DNA of 64,000 nucleotides from Stichopus chloronotus (GCA_021234535.1 CM037840.1:22251059-22315058), one strand, 5' to 3'. Counted from the first letter of the stretch, positions 24,677 to 36,670 are shown. Notes: generated from the letters alone by a model not told the origin. Numbers and translations: made by a program.

Positions 24677-25053
24677 AGAGGCTCATTGGGTTGTTTCGTC
24701 AAATTCGCTAATTTTTTCTAAGACTATCAAGTCACCTTGGCATACCAATGACGAATGGTCCTCAATGTTTCACATACAGAGGAACATTAGTAGCAAGTAG
24801 TTAACGATTCAATTTGTTTTTTTGTTTTTTTTTAATTCTTGACCAGACAATTTTCATGTTAGTGCTTAGGCCTGGTCACATGCACACCGCCAGTACAAGT
24901 AAGGGTCAAACATTCAAAAGTTTTCATAACTATTGGATGTAAAACTTGAATAATGACGCTAATTATAAGTATTGTTATGTGCTTATACCCTTCCAAATCA
25001 TCACAAACTTATCATGAGAAACTTATTGACATCAACTCAATGAGCCCCTTTAA
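24673..25053. mobile_element. TTAA-flanked MITE, family B, copy 1
   Basis: The body is 24677-25049 (373 bp), bracketed by TTAA on both sides. The left end, AGAGGCTCATTGGGTTG, is the inverted repeat of the right end, CAACTCAATGAGCCCCT. The interior matches the copy at 52708-53078 (GGATGTAAAACTTGA, ATCACAAACTTA, the final 18 bases). No transposase is present. TTAA targets are used by piggyBac-like transposases, though a TA target with a longer terminus cannot be excluded. Confidence 0.85.
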
Positions 25054-27000
25054 CGTGGCAAAACTTCCTTGGTTATTTAGAAGTTTGATGTCAGAGGTGA
25101 TCTGGAGGCTGTTTTGTTGCGAGAGGACCATCCTTAGGGATCGGGGGGTCAAACGGCGGTTTCGTCATATACAGATTGATGATCATAACATGTTGTTAGT
25201 GTGATTATCATTGAAAAGGGTACATTGGAGTGTGTAGCAACTGGAGAGAAAAAGTCATGTAGTGGCTTATTTTAGCCAGAATTAGTCAGCTCACTGCCAC
25301 CACTCATATTGGAGACAAGGACATTGCTTGCGTACGATACATCATCATTCTGGCTTTCTCAAGTTGTCACTGAAGAAGTGCCTTAGCTCTACTTTGTCTT
25401 TAGCCTTTACATGTCCTCTTTCGTAAAGAGATTAGTGGTTTAGGATCCAAGTAAAGGGGGATGTTTTCATGGCCCCAACGAAACTTGAGCCAAAAGTGTT
25501 CAGAAAATTGTAGGAAAGTCCAACATTGAGCACTTTGCTGCATCATATATACTGATACATTCATGTTACATTGTTTTTTTTTTTTGTAAATTCAAACGGG
25601 AGGGGGCAAGACTCCTTCCCTCACACCTCTAACCATGTCACCGTACAAGCAATTTGATACCGTTTCCAACAAAATGACAAAAGGATAAACAAAGGATAAA
25701 CAAAATAAACGTGCAGCCGTCGCAAAGTATCGCATGGCTCTCTGCACAATGCAAACAATGCGGGAGACTTCACAATGTTAAGGCCATGAGAACGACGCTG
25801 AGCGTCGCATGTTACTGCAAGCAGGAAAGTCCAACGACTGAAAATAGACTGAATTCTAAATTAGGCACTGAGCAAGGTTGACGATAGTGTTGTTTGCATC
25901 ACTTGAATTTTCATACTGATACCCAGCGGTTCGGTAGGAATTGTCCCTGTTTGTGCAGGCAGAGATCTCCGAGGTATTTATAGGATCATTGGAAGGTGTG
26001 TACACGTAAAGCCAGGAAAGGTATTTCTTTAGCTGTGCTGACCGTACATTGTTGTCATATTATCAGGGATATTCTAGCTCATACTATTTAAATCTGTGCA
26101 GGTTTACGCACGTCTAGCTGTGTAGATTATAGATGTATGCAAACAGTTGGAAACTAAATGGTGTCTCCCGTCTTGCTGTACGGGTTTTGAATTAAAGTTC
26201 TACATGGTCTGCGAAAGATTTGAACAATTGCATGGACTTACGTTTTGCGCAGGAGTGCAATGAAAGTATATAGAAGGCTCTGTGGAAACTAGAATCCCAT
26301 CTAATGCATGTGTATTCAGTCAAATGTGGGGGGAGTATAATATCGAAAATAAATACCGTACTGTATTAAATTAAGCTCGAATATGTAAAACAGTGAGCTA
26401 ATTTGTAGAAGGCGAATTTGTATTGTATGTAATATACGGGTGCATGAGTATTTTTTAAATTATATTAAAATAGAGTACTTGTATGCATAATGAATCGAAT
26501 ATGTCAAGTGTTAAAATATTGTTATCAAAATAAAGCATTAAATTAAGCATATGGCACTATATTCTTTATTCGGGGAAGGGGGCATTGTGGAACCAACGGT
26601 CAAAAAGTAAAGTCACGTCGGATCCTTTTTGAAATACCATGAACTGTTGGAAACCGTGGGATACGTTTGGTAAAAGAAATATGTTGAAATCAACTGGCTT
26701 TATTGTTGCATATTTCATAATAATATAACAATCGTTTTCGGGGATGACACTTTTGTGAACGAGTTAAGACTCTTGAGTAAATCTGACGCAATGGTCATCA
26801 TTACCGCGCTGCGGCGCGTTTAGGTTTGCGCAATTTAAACCTTAATGGTGTTTAGTAATTATTGCTACGATGTTGTAATAAAATTCTCGTTTGGAACGAT
26901 ATGTGGTGACGATGGGTTAACGATGAAGAAGCTGCAGTACTCAGTATATCTTAATTCGTGAAATGCGTTCCAACCTCGGGAACAGCGGAATTGCCGTGAT
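25054..27000. other. Non-coding stretch
   Basis: AT-rich DNA without a supported gene. A poly-T tract lies at 25575-25587. Nothing else is recognisable. Confidence 0.5.
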
Positions 27001-27009
27001 GACTCTACT

Positions 27010-27280
27010 CTAGACATCAACGTTGATTAAGAAATTTTATACCTTTGTATGTCTATTCATAGGAAATGTAAACGTCAATGTAACCTTAAACATTAATTTA
27101 AATTTACACATGAATGCACCGTAAGCATCAATGTAGCCTTATGTTGAAAAGTCAATTTAACTTTAAAAACAAAATCGATTAAATAACCTCAAACATCATT
27201 GACGTACGTTTAGACATCAATGTAAGTCTGTGGTCCAGACATAAACGTAAATTTAAACATCAATGTCAGTGTAGACATCG
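27010..27280. repeat. Degenerate AAACATCAATGTAA repeat, left arm
   Basis: Words such as GACATCAACGTTGAT, TAAGCATCAATGTAGCC, AGACATCAATGTAAGTC and AAACATCAATGTCAG recur every ~20-45 bases. A block with reverse-complement-like words lies at 28075-28300, suggesting the degenerate arms of one foldback element of about 1.3 kb. Confidence 0.5.
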
Positions 27281-28074
27281 GCACCGAAAATGTTTCCATT
27301 TTGGCGTTCCATGTAATACTAAAGTACTTTATCAAACCGTTGTTGCTGCTATTAGAACCCCCCCCCCCTACCCGATCAAAGTCCAAACATGCATGGTTCA
27401 CGAGTGGAATGCAAATAACACTTTATATCAAGTTTCGCGAATCGTGTCGATAACTCGATGTCTGATGTAGGGTGAGATTGAAATCATTTGAGGTCAACAA
27501 AATCGTTCAAACTATGACAACCTCTATAAACAAAGTGCCCAGAACGAAAACGTTCTTATTAATAATGGCTACCTGAGTCAAGCATTAAGTGATCGTAACA
27601 TTGGTTGTATATGTTCAACAGAGGTTAAAGTCTGAAAGGCTTGCACACATGATAATTTAGAAAGACGTAGTTTCGAAGAAACGAAGAATAAGTTGTAAGT
27701 GTATTGGCTGTTCATTGCAAAGTTAAACAGACGGACTTGGTCAATCGGTAAAAGTTGCTATTCGCTGATATCCGGACGGGTAGGAAGAGAGAGGGTGACT
27801 GCGAGAAGGGTACATATTATTTACTAAATATTGACATGATCTAGAGAAAAGCAAATATATTCTGACGCGGCATCGACTATATTGGTCATTATTAAAGGAT
27901 TATCATAGTTTCAAACAGTTTGTTACTTGATAATATGACACGTATGTTTCAAGGAGTCAGGACAGTTGTGTCTTTTTTTTAATTATGAATCATTTTGTCT
28001 TGAAGAGTTTTCTTTTTGACTTTTTTGTTGGTGATACAATGATACCTAACTCCCTCAATTAGCTGTTTGAATTG

Positions 28075-28300
28075 AACGTGTTGTCTATATAGATGGCGCA
28101 TCAAATTAAAGTTGAAAGTTAGATTTACGGTTGATATTAACTTAATCTTGGTCTCTAAACTTGTGTTGAATACACGGTAGTACCGTCTACAACCAGTCGT
28201 TTCCAGATTTAGTTTCGATGACCCATAAATATTGTTTAATATTGCAAACCTCATGTTGATATCTAAACTCACGTTGTATAGATTTGCATTAACCTAGATT
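28075..28300. repeat. Degenerate repeat, right arm
   Basis: Words such as GGTTGATATTAAC, CTCATGTTGATATCTAAAC and TCACGTTGTA look like complements of the words in 27010-27280. The pairing is loose. Confidence 0.4.
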
Positions 28301-28439
28301 AGATGTCGTAACTTACTTTGTCAGCGGTTTTGTTTCGTGACGTACAAAAGATATAAAAGTAGCGTAAATAAATCACAAAAAAAACTGTGCGTTGATGTCT
28401 TACAAGTTTGTTGTTCTATTGATAGAGTACAACATCAGG

Positions 28440-29597
28440 GTCGGGGCAATCATCGCACAGTAGGGGGAAATATTTATATCTATATCTCTGTAAAGGACAC
28501 TCTGTTAAATTCTTCGAAAGGGCACTTTAGAAAAAAAAAAAAACCCACCGATCAAGATTTATTTTGGAGGGGAGGATGTTGGGTAAATACACTCTATACG
28601 CCCCCTTTCCCTGCTCGAGGGGCGCCGGTGAGAAACATTAATATTTACACTAGTCGTGCTGTGATATGTCAGGTTTATGGCGACTATAAACATTGACATA
28701 TCAATATTGTTATAGCTTGGTTAAGCTAACATTCTTTGTTTAAACACTTTTTTCTCATATTTTTTTGTTGTTTTGATTTGTATGATGTATATAACGTAAA
28801 CATTGATATAATTAAAGTTGAGGTACACGTATACTTAACTTTGACCGCACTCTCTTTCAGAATTATACATACCTAAGCTTCCGTTTAGTGATAGATAATT
28901 CAATGGGCATTGTCACGACTGTGTATAGATGCGATAAACAAGACTGAACTATGACAGTCCACAAAGTAAAGTATAAGCGAGGAAAGAAAGTAAAGTAAGG
29001 TAAAGTAAAGTAAAGAACGCGAAAAATAAAACAGTCTTTAAAATCTACTGCAGTAGACGTGAACTTTAATCTCAGTGAAGAATATACTTATATCGTAACG
29101 TTGGCCGTGCACCAGAAATGCTGGTGGATGAAATGACGGTGGGAGTCCGATATGTATATGTGGGTGCGAAGCAGGATATACAGTATAGGAGACAAACACG
29201 GATAGATGACAGGCGTAGACGGGTGCAACGTTATAGTTAAATAGTTACATTAAAATATAGTTAAATTACGGCGACGCGAGATGGGTCGAGTTATACCGCA
29301 AGTAACGGAGTGAACTTGTGAGATATGGTCGACTGACCAAGAAACACAAAAACAATAACACAGCACATGAAAACTATTTGAGCAGCGTAGTAGAAACATT
29401 AACAGCTGACATGAAATTAGTTTAATGCAACTTCTACAGAACAACTCATTCCCAAACAAGAATACATTGCAAATACTCTTACAATACCTTGTGCAGAAAC
29501 CTTTGAGTATATATTGGAAATAAAACAAACGAACACGTAAAATTAGGGTGACTGTCACTTCTGTCTTTCTGTTGTTTGTTTCAATTATTTAATTTTT
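28440..29597. other. Non-coding stretch with a GTAAA-type microsatellite
   Basis: No gene supported. It has an A run at 28532-28544 and a (GTAAA)n-like microsatellite at 28991-29017. Confidence 0.5.
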
Positions 29598-29920
29598 TGA
29601 TTCCTTGCCGTAGGCAGGGGAATCTATGCAGTCCTGATGTCGTGTGTGTGTATGTACGTGTGTGTATGTGTGTGTGTATGGGTGTGTGTGTGTGACGGTT
29701 GCTCGTAAACACTCTCTCAAGAAGGGTAACTCTGAGTAATTTCATTTTTGGCATGTAGGTTGCCCATATTGAGTAGATGATCCCTATTGTTTTTGGTGTC
29801 CAAATCTTGCATATTAATGAGGTTATGGGGTAAAACATAAAAAATGTTAAAACTGCCATAGTTCCTTATCTGTGGGTCAGATTTGTTTTAAACTTGATAA
29901 GGTTGTCTGTTATTAACAGG
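29598..29920 (+). repeat. Dispersed repeat with GT microsatellite
   Basis: The sequence runs CCTTGCCGTAGGCAGGGGAA, then a GT-rich microsatellite (29642-29694), then GATGATCCCTATTGTTTTTG. Part of it recurs at about 30935-31045 (GGTGATCCCTATTGCTTTTG). I recognise the style as a dispersed non-coding repeat common in marine invertebrates, but cannot name the family. Confidence 0.5.
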
Positions 29921-30189
29921 TTCACGACCCTGTAAAATTTAATGCTTATCAATAGAGGGGAAGGGATAATTTTTCACTTTAAAACAATAATAATAGCCTA
30001 AACACCATTATTGTGGTTATTATAAACTACCGTACAAATTCATATGGGTCTACATTGTGCAATTTCAGTTTTGATTCTGTCGCACACAGTTAACTCAATG
30101 GGATTGCTCCCTACAGTACTGCATTTGTAACTTAGTAAGTTCTAGTGTGAAGGGCCTGGATAAGTTGTCCAGAGAGATAGTCTTGGTAT

Positions 30190-30201
30190 GGGGGGGGGGG
30201 G
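30190..30201. repeat. G homopolymer
   Basis: Twelve consecutive G, one of about twenty such G or C runs in the window. Confidence 0.95.
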
Positions 30202-30371
30202 TCATGGGGTCAGATAGATGGAATGTTAATGGGTTTATAAAAAAAATGAGGAAAATAAAATACCATCTGTTCTGTCATTTATTTGGATAATATCAATATC
30301 CAGAGGAACAGCTGGTAGCAGAACAAGGTTTCTTACCAATCAAATTGGAGTGCTTTCAATCATATTTCACA

Positions 30372-30885
30372 ATGTCGGAAAGGATGGGGGAAGCAAAAAT
30401 ATTGAGGAGGAATCATAACTTAGGGTCAACTTACGAGGACTTTGAGTGTGTTAAAAGCTACTTGTAACAAGGAAGAAATTATCGCAGAGTCGATAAAGGA
30501 AAATTTGCAAAAGGCGGAGCGCCAATTTGAGGCAATGGAAGAGGTTCATGCTGATCTGGCTGGGTTGTTGTCTGATGAAGCATTTGAGCAAGCAGAAAGC
30601 TGGAGTTGGAATGCCAAAAGCATTAAACTGAGGAGAGAGAGGAAGCATTGAAAAAGTTGAAGGAGGAAATTGAGTTTCAAATTAGCGTTGGAATTACCTA
30701 AGGCAGAAATTCCACCATACGATGGAGTCCCAAGAACATTCTGGTCCTTTATGAAGAATTTTGAGGTAAATATGGCAGACAAGCTGAGTTCAGATGAGGT
30801 AAGGTTGAGTCATTTGATTCAACTAACAACAGGCAAGACTAGAAGCAGCACTGATTACTGTGTGTTTCTTGGAGCTCAGAGATAA
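30372..30885 (+). pseudogene. Retroelement gag-like fragment (BEL/Pao-type)
   Basis: This is a broken relic of a retrotransposon structural (gag-like) protein. A possible start ATG is at 30372. The reading then changes frame near 30440 and again near 30610-30690 with intervening stops, and ends at a stop at 30883-30885. The middle part is a charged, coiled-coil-like stretch (NLQKAERQFEAMEEVHADL). The last part holds a proline-tyrosine-aspartate word followed by FWSFMKNFEV, then DEVRLSHLIQLTTGK. That is the pattern of the DUF1759-like gag region of BEL/Pao elements, where a conserved W-x-FxxxFE block precedes a KxxYLxxxLxGxA block. No protease, polymerase or LTR was found nearby. It is inactive; the family call is from memory of the pattern. 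Confidence 0.6.
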
Positions 30886-30934
30886 TGTTGACTGATGTCA
30901 TACTCATACTGTACTTGATGTGTGGGTTGTATGG

Positions 30935-31045
30935 CCTGGGTAGGTGATCCCTATTGCTTTTGGTGGACGTCAAATGTTGCGGTAATTTTAGGTCACCAAA
31001 ATAAAGGTCATTTTTGGTTAAAGGCTTGTGGTGTATCAAGAAAAA
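30935..31045 (+). repeat. Partial second copy of the 29.6-kb repeat
   Basis: TAGGTGATCCCTATTGCTTT and the following GTCAAATGTTG...GGTAATTTTAGG resemble 29775-29840. It has the same orientation, so the gag relic is flanked by direct copies of this repeat. Confidence 0.5.
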
Positions 31046-31194
31046 TAACTGCAGTTGATCTTATACTTGCCATGTGAATAATTCATGTTTGTTGTAATAG
31101 AACCATGTAGCAAGGAATCACAAAGCCTTTTGGCTTTCTGGTTTCATTATGTAGTTATTTGTCAGAGCAGTGATGTTATATTTTCCACTTAATT

Positions 31195-31231
31195 GCACGT
31201 TTTTCTTTTTTCTATTTGTCCCTTTATATAG
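31195..31231 (+). promoter_or_regulatory. Putative splice acceptor before the LRR coding exon
   Basis: A long pyrimidine-rich run ends in ATATAG directly before the exon, 24 bases upstream of the ATG. This is a good 3' splice site by eye; the matching upstream exon is not identified. Confidence 0.5.
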
Positions 31232-32482
31232 ACTTTGAATTTCACGTTGCCGGAAATGTTTACTGTTCGATTATTCGTTACCTCCGTCGTGTACCCGAGA
31301 CACACCGTCATCATCTTAATCATGACTGTGTCTTTCTCAACACACGCCACGGAGCACCATTCGTTTACCCCCTGCGAGGACGTATGCCGCATTAGACGTG
31401 GCGAGGCGAGCTGCGAGGGCCGCCGGCTGGTATCCGCCCGTTTGACCGGCTGCGAAGCCGTCGACACAATAATCTTGGCCCGCAACGATCTGAGCCAACT
31501 GGCAAGTGATCTGCTCCCTTCTTTCACCAACCTGCAGACGTTGGATCTGTCGAACAACCCTATAACACATATACAACCTGGCAGCTTTGAAAACAACCCT
31601 CAGCTTACAGAAGTCATTTTGAACGACATAAAGGTACGCAGACTTATGAACGAGACATTCAATGGCTTGTCGCAGTTGGAGAAATTATATTGCATAAATG
31701 GCAAGCTTGAAGTCCTTGAAGACCGTTCGTTAGCTGGGCTTCACTCCCTTTGGGAAATCGACCTGAGTTTCAATAAAATACAAAATCTCGCCGAAGATAT
31801 TTTCCAAGATAGCGTTCATCTCGAAATCATTTCATTATCGGTGAATAGATTATCGACTTTACCGGTAAATTTATTTTCTAATTTACATGAACTGAGGGAA
31901 GTATACTTAGTCAGCAACAGACTGAGGATCCTTCAAGACGGACTTTTTGACGGCTTAAATGCTTTGGAGAAACTCGATTTAAGACGCAATGGTCTGACTC
32001 AGGTGCCCCTTATGAATTTTCAATATTTGGACTTATCCCTTAATGACCTCATGGGCTTGCCATTTCCTGGTCATGTTGAGGGCGGTATCAGGTGGCACAC
32101 GGTGAAGCTTAAAAATAATCCTTTACACTGTGACCACACCATCGATACGTTGCGAGATTGGTACTCCTGCCAAAGGAATAAGTCGTGTAGTAACGGGACG
32201 GTCACAGTGGACGACTGGAGATGCTCGTCTCCTGGAAAGCATGACGGTGAACTACTCGATCGCTTACCCTCTTTAACTACAACTACCGCAGTCCCGCCAA
32301 CAACACGGGCAACGTTAAATGCGCAGGCATTCCTGCCTCGAAATGACAAGGGGAACGTTGCATCTATGGGCAGTAACAACCGTTTGGATGAACACAACGC
32401 CGATATCTATTCTTCAGTCAGTATCGTCAAGGGAAGCTATATCATGTCATTAATTGCTTTCATAGGCCAGTTTGCGATATGA
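31232..32482 (+). CDS. Secreted/membrane-anchored leucine-rich-repeat protein
   Basis: From the ATG at 31256 this uninterrupted frame encodes 408 residues. A signal peptide is likely at 1-31 (hydrophobic TVIILIMTVSFS, then cleavage near THA). An N-terminal cap has cysteines 40, 44, 53 and 66. Nine leucine-rich repeats of about 24 residues (roughly 69-278) follow the LxxLxLxxNxL pattern, for example LQTLDLSNNPI and LEKLDLRRNGL. A C-terminal cap follows (KNNPLHC at 286-292; cysteines 292, 305, 311, 323). After it comes a Thr/Pro stalk (TTTTAVPPTTRAT) and a hydrophobic end (394-408), suggesting a GPI signal or short anchor. N-glycosylation sequons are N132, N308 and N313. A pyrimidine tract and AG at 31230-31231 suggest a splice acceptor, so an upstream 5' UTR exon is likely. 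A candidate AATAAA is at 33523. Such proteins bind ligands outside the cell in immunity or adhesion; the ligand is unknown. It could also be a slit-like or LRRC-like adhesion protein. Confidence 0.88.
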   Translation, partial: TLNFTLPEMFTVRLFVTSVVYPRHTVIILIMTVSFSTHATEHHSFTPCEDVCRIRRGEASCEGRRLVSARLTGCEAVDTIILARNDLSQLASDLLPSFTNLQTLDLSNNPITHIQPGSFENNPQLTEVILNDIKVRRLMNETFNGLSQLEKLYCINGKLEVLEDRSLAGLHSLWEIDLSFNKIQNLAEDIFQDSVHLEIISLSVNRLSTLPVNLFSNLHELREVYLVSNRLRILQDGLFDGLNALEKLDLRRNGLTQVPLMNFQYLDLSLNDLMGLPFPGHVEGGIRWHTVKLKNNPLHCDHTIDTLRDWYSCQRNKSCSNGTVTVDDWRCSSPGKHDGELLDRLPSLTTTTAVPPTTRATLNAQAFLPRNDKGNVASMGSNNRLDEHNADIYSSVSIVKGSYIMSLIAFIGQFAI

Positions 32483-35000
32483 CTGACCAAGATGGAAGGT
32501 AACCGTAGACAACCATAACATCCATGCAAAACGTTAGGTCAGTTTTGCAAAACGGAGAGGAAACTGATGACCTCAGCTTCCGGTAGGCTGCGACAGATCT
32601 CCGACTTTGTGCCCTAATTGCTTGGTTACCGTCTCCGCTAGATTGCTTCCTTTGTTTCCTTGTTAAGTTTTCTTTGAATCATACCACCCAACATGCCATA
32701 AAATGTTTTTTATCACTCTTCTTGATATTCCCTTGCTCAACTGTCCTATGTTTATACACGGTATACATGGCAACTGTATAGGCCTAGACATGACCAATGA
32801 AAACTAAGGGAAACAATCTAGCGGGGACCGCACGCTGGCCTTAAATTATATTCTCCTGTGCTCTTTCTGCACAATGAAATGTTTGAAGCATATTACGACA
32901 ATCATGAATGTATGATGACTTATCGTTTTAAGTTGTCCTTCTATCAAAAACAGCTTATAATATAGGCCTATGCTTCCGTTACCCATAGTGCGATAGGGCA
33001 CAGTAACGTCTATTGATCAAAGCAGTTGTAACCAGCAGGCACTGTTGTGGTAGCATTTACAGAGAATGGGCTTTAATGAGGGACTCACTATGCATTATCC
33101 AATCATGTGCGAGTCGTATCGAATATCATTTTCAGCACTGTACTACGTAACCGTTAACTGTAAATTGCTACCACAGACCTCGACATATCGGACGGACAAA
33201 TGACGATTAGACCGTGCAGTAAAAATTTATGATTTATCACTCGGCTGCGTTGCAAGATGAGCCCTCGACCGACAAGGAAATATAAAATATTATGATATAC
33301 CATTCAATCAGGATTTATAGGTCTCATGTAGGTATGGGGGAAATAACATCAGCATGACGTGCCTCCACCTCTTTGTCAGTTTGAAACAAAGTTTTCTTCA
33401 ATGGCGGTTGGAAAACACGATCACTGGGTTGGAAGCACTTATAACCACGATCGTATGACATGTATGGAGTGATTTATGCATCCCTTACTTTCGAGATAGA
33501 AGCTAGAATAACTTTAAATTTTAATAAATTAAATACTAAATCCCGGATATTATCTTTCGTTCCATTTATGTCACCCTCTCAAAAATCTAAAGGAAATTTA
33601 TCCGTTAGTTTAGACCACACATTGATGAAATTTCAAATTAGTGCAACAAAACACTACGGAGCAGACTCTCTACGTACGTTATATAGATGACACGGCAGGA
33701 CAGACACAAGATTCGTCCTTAAATGTATGTCAGACTGACGGATCGCATGAAAGACTTCTACCACGTGACTTAATACGTGTTGGCCCATTGGTCAGTTAGA
33801 GCCGTCTCGTTGATGTTGATTTAACGTTACTATATTCTTTCGTTTTGAGAATGTTGATTATTCATGATTTCGGAAAGATACCAATTAATCGAAAGTTGAG
33901 GCAAATTTACCAAAGTCACTTAATTGAATTTAACAAACGAACATGCTATTTTTACGGAATTTGCCTGTTATCATATTTATGTCAATGAAACAGAAACCTT
34001 ACAGAAAGCAACAACAAATATTTGATGAGGATAGCAGACCGAATAGCATTCCAAAGATGCAAATTTTTAAAGTTCAGTTTTGTGTTTGCGGGCTACTCGC
34101 TATGTCTCTGCTATGCCTCTACCGCCACATATCACTTGTAGCACATGTGGACATTACGTACTTTGCTCACATATTAACTGTATAGCCTTCTATAGTCATT
34201 TTATGATTAAAGCAAATCAATTTTATAGTGGAGAAATATCGCAAACATTTGACAGGTTTAGACCCGTTGAAAATCCCTAGCTTGTAGATGTTATTCCCGG
34301 CAATATTACTAAGTGTCCGGCTGACAAAATAATAAATGGCGTGGGCAGTGACTAAAAATCACAGGACACTTAACATCTCAAGAATCAGATCGTTGCTATG
34401 CCAATATCTGATTGTAATACATTGCACCAAGACACTAAATATGACAGTCTTGCCATTTTTTCTTACAAAGTTCATTTACTGAAGTTTGTTTTGAAATTGT
34501 TTTGAAATTTTAAAGCCTTGATTTACACGTAATGTCTTTCATATCGTATGCCAGTGATGTATATACTTGGTGTCCAGAGTTGTATTTAATGGTGTCGGTA
34601 CTTCAACTAGGCTAGTGAATCCTAAATCACTATGGATGTATCTAACACTCTGAATATATCTAAGTTGCAGTAGTGCCGTATAGGAAGTGTATATTCTGCA
34701 TGCTTATATGAATATAGAATACATACCTGTCTGTTTATGCGAATTCTTGGGTGAGTGCATGTGGTGCGTCTAAATTAGATTTTACATCAACCAACCTCAC
34801 CCTTAGGCAAAGTGAATCAATAGCTTTTAGTTGTCTGAACTACCAGCCTATTCTCTAGCTCTGTGTGGCTTTCTTTGGAATGTACAGTTCATTGTAAATA
34901 TACGTTAGTAATGGAATATCACCTGGGAAAGCTGTGTCTTTTTAATACATATATAAATACAATTCAAGCTAATAACAGTAGATTTGTATTAAACCGCTAT
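32483..35000. other. Non-coding stretch after the LRR gene
   Basis: Its first part is probably the 3' UTR of the LRR gene (candidate AATAAA at 33523-33528). The palindrome TAGGCCTA occurs at 32779 and 32963. No other gene is supported. Confidence 0.45.
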
Positions 35001-35039
35001 GAAAATAAAATTTTATGAAACATAGTAACATGATGTCAC

Positions 35040-36670
35040 TTTTAAAGTAAATAAATCAAAATAGCCTTAATTGGTCATCTATATGAGATATCATTTTGAC
35101 TAAGTTTTATCAAAACATTGTCCTAAATAAATTATTCACACTGTTTTGACTACATTAATTAGGGAGGTTGATAAGTTCCAAATAAGAATGAACAATACCT
35201 TATTTGATTTATATCGAAACAATTTAAATATAGTAGAACACAATGCAACTCAATCAAGATAGATTTGTACTCAAGGTAAAATAAGATGAACGTCAGGGAC
35301 GATTCTACATGTGTAACCCTAAAATTTGCAAGCCCAAAATAAACAATTAATCAATTGCATTCATTCATGTATTGTTGGTCCATATAAACAAATATCAGAT
35401 GAAAAATAACATAGACATGACCTTGATAGAAAACTAAATTAATCGAGCTAATGCTTGAAAAATTAAAGTACAAGGAAAGGGAAAAAACTGATTCCTTTAC
35501 CTACTATTTACCTTTCATTTGACAAACTGAGCTTTTGAAACACAAGATCTCAAAATAAAGATTGCCTGGATGTTTGTCTCGATAGTGAGGCCCTGTAGGA
35601 GTGCCATATTCAGCTGAAAATTTGGGAGGCACATGCGACAACATATTTCTTTTTACTGCGCGCCAACCGATGTGGGCGTTCCACTCAGACGGGAAAACGT
35701 AAATAGACCCCACCCCGACCTCCCCCCCCCCCCAAAAAAAAAGACAAAAGCGCTGCCTGATGAACGGTAAGCAAATGGTAATTAATAAATCATTAAAAAA
35801 ATCACAGGAGTCCACATTAACCTTAAATTGATATGCCCTACCCCATATTTTACTTAAAGCGACAGCAAGCTTTAAAAGAAAACGTATTGATTTGTACTGA
35901 AGATAAAATGAAGTAAGCCCTACGTAAATTACAATTTTACTAAAGTAACCTTCCGTCAAATCAAACGGGCCTCAAATTTATATAAACTACACCTTTATTT
36001 TATTTGAGCTAAAGTGCAGTTTAGGTTAAGAAGGATAAAATTCAAGTTATACTGGCAATAAATTTGTTCTTTAATAAACTAAACTGACGCCTAATACATT
36101 TTACATCAGTAAAACTCAATAGAATTTAGATTGACTTCAATTTGATATCTGTCCCATCACATTTTTCTTAAATCAAACTGAAACTTATTAGGTGGAATAC
36201 AATTCTATTCAATGTCAATAAATTTGAACTTATGTCAGACAAGATGAACCGTAAGGAAAATAATTTTACGTCAATTTTATATCAATTACAAATCGATTTT
36301 TTTTCTGAAGTAAAACAAGATTAGCCTTAAGCAAAATACAATTTAACTAAAGTAAAATTCGTCGAAATTTGCTTGACTTTAAATTGATGTGACCCGCATC
36401 GTATTTTAAAAAAATTAAAGCAATTGAGATTAATAAGAATTTCATTCATCCACTTCAGTGGAAGTAGATAGATTTGTTTTCAAGTGAAATAAGATGAATC
36501 TTATCTAAGATAAAATTTTACTAAATTTAAAAGAAAAACTTCATTGAGTTTACTTCTAATTGATATGACCCGCACCGTACCGTCATATTTTACGCAGGCT
36601 GAAACCCCTTTGTTACTGACAATTGATTTTGTGCTTCAGTGAAATTAATATAACTTATTTCTACTTAAGC
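35040..36670. repeat. Degenerate satellite-like tandem array (~160-176 bp units)
   Basis: A block recurs in order: GATTTGT-CT-AAGTGAAATAAGATGAA, CTTAAGCAAAATACAATTTTACTAAAG, GACTTTAAATTGATGTGACC, CCGCA-CGTATTTTA. Clear anchors are at 35263, 35890, 36061, 36223, 36295, 36472 and 36627. The two GACCCGCA words at 36391 and 36567 are 176 bases apart; other spacings are about 155-177 with one short unit. A C/A-rich piece (about 35500-35760, with a C run at 35722-35733) interrupts it. Unit divergence is high, so it is old. Confidence 0.7.

Noticed and set aside
31189..31596. 135-residue minus-strand frame opposite the LRR gene
   Set aside because: It is the antisense shadow of the LRR coding sequence and has no recognisable domain.
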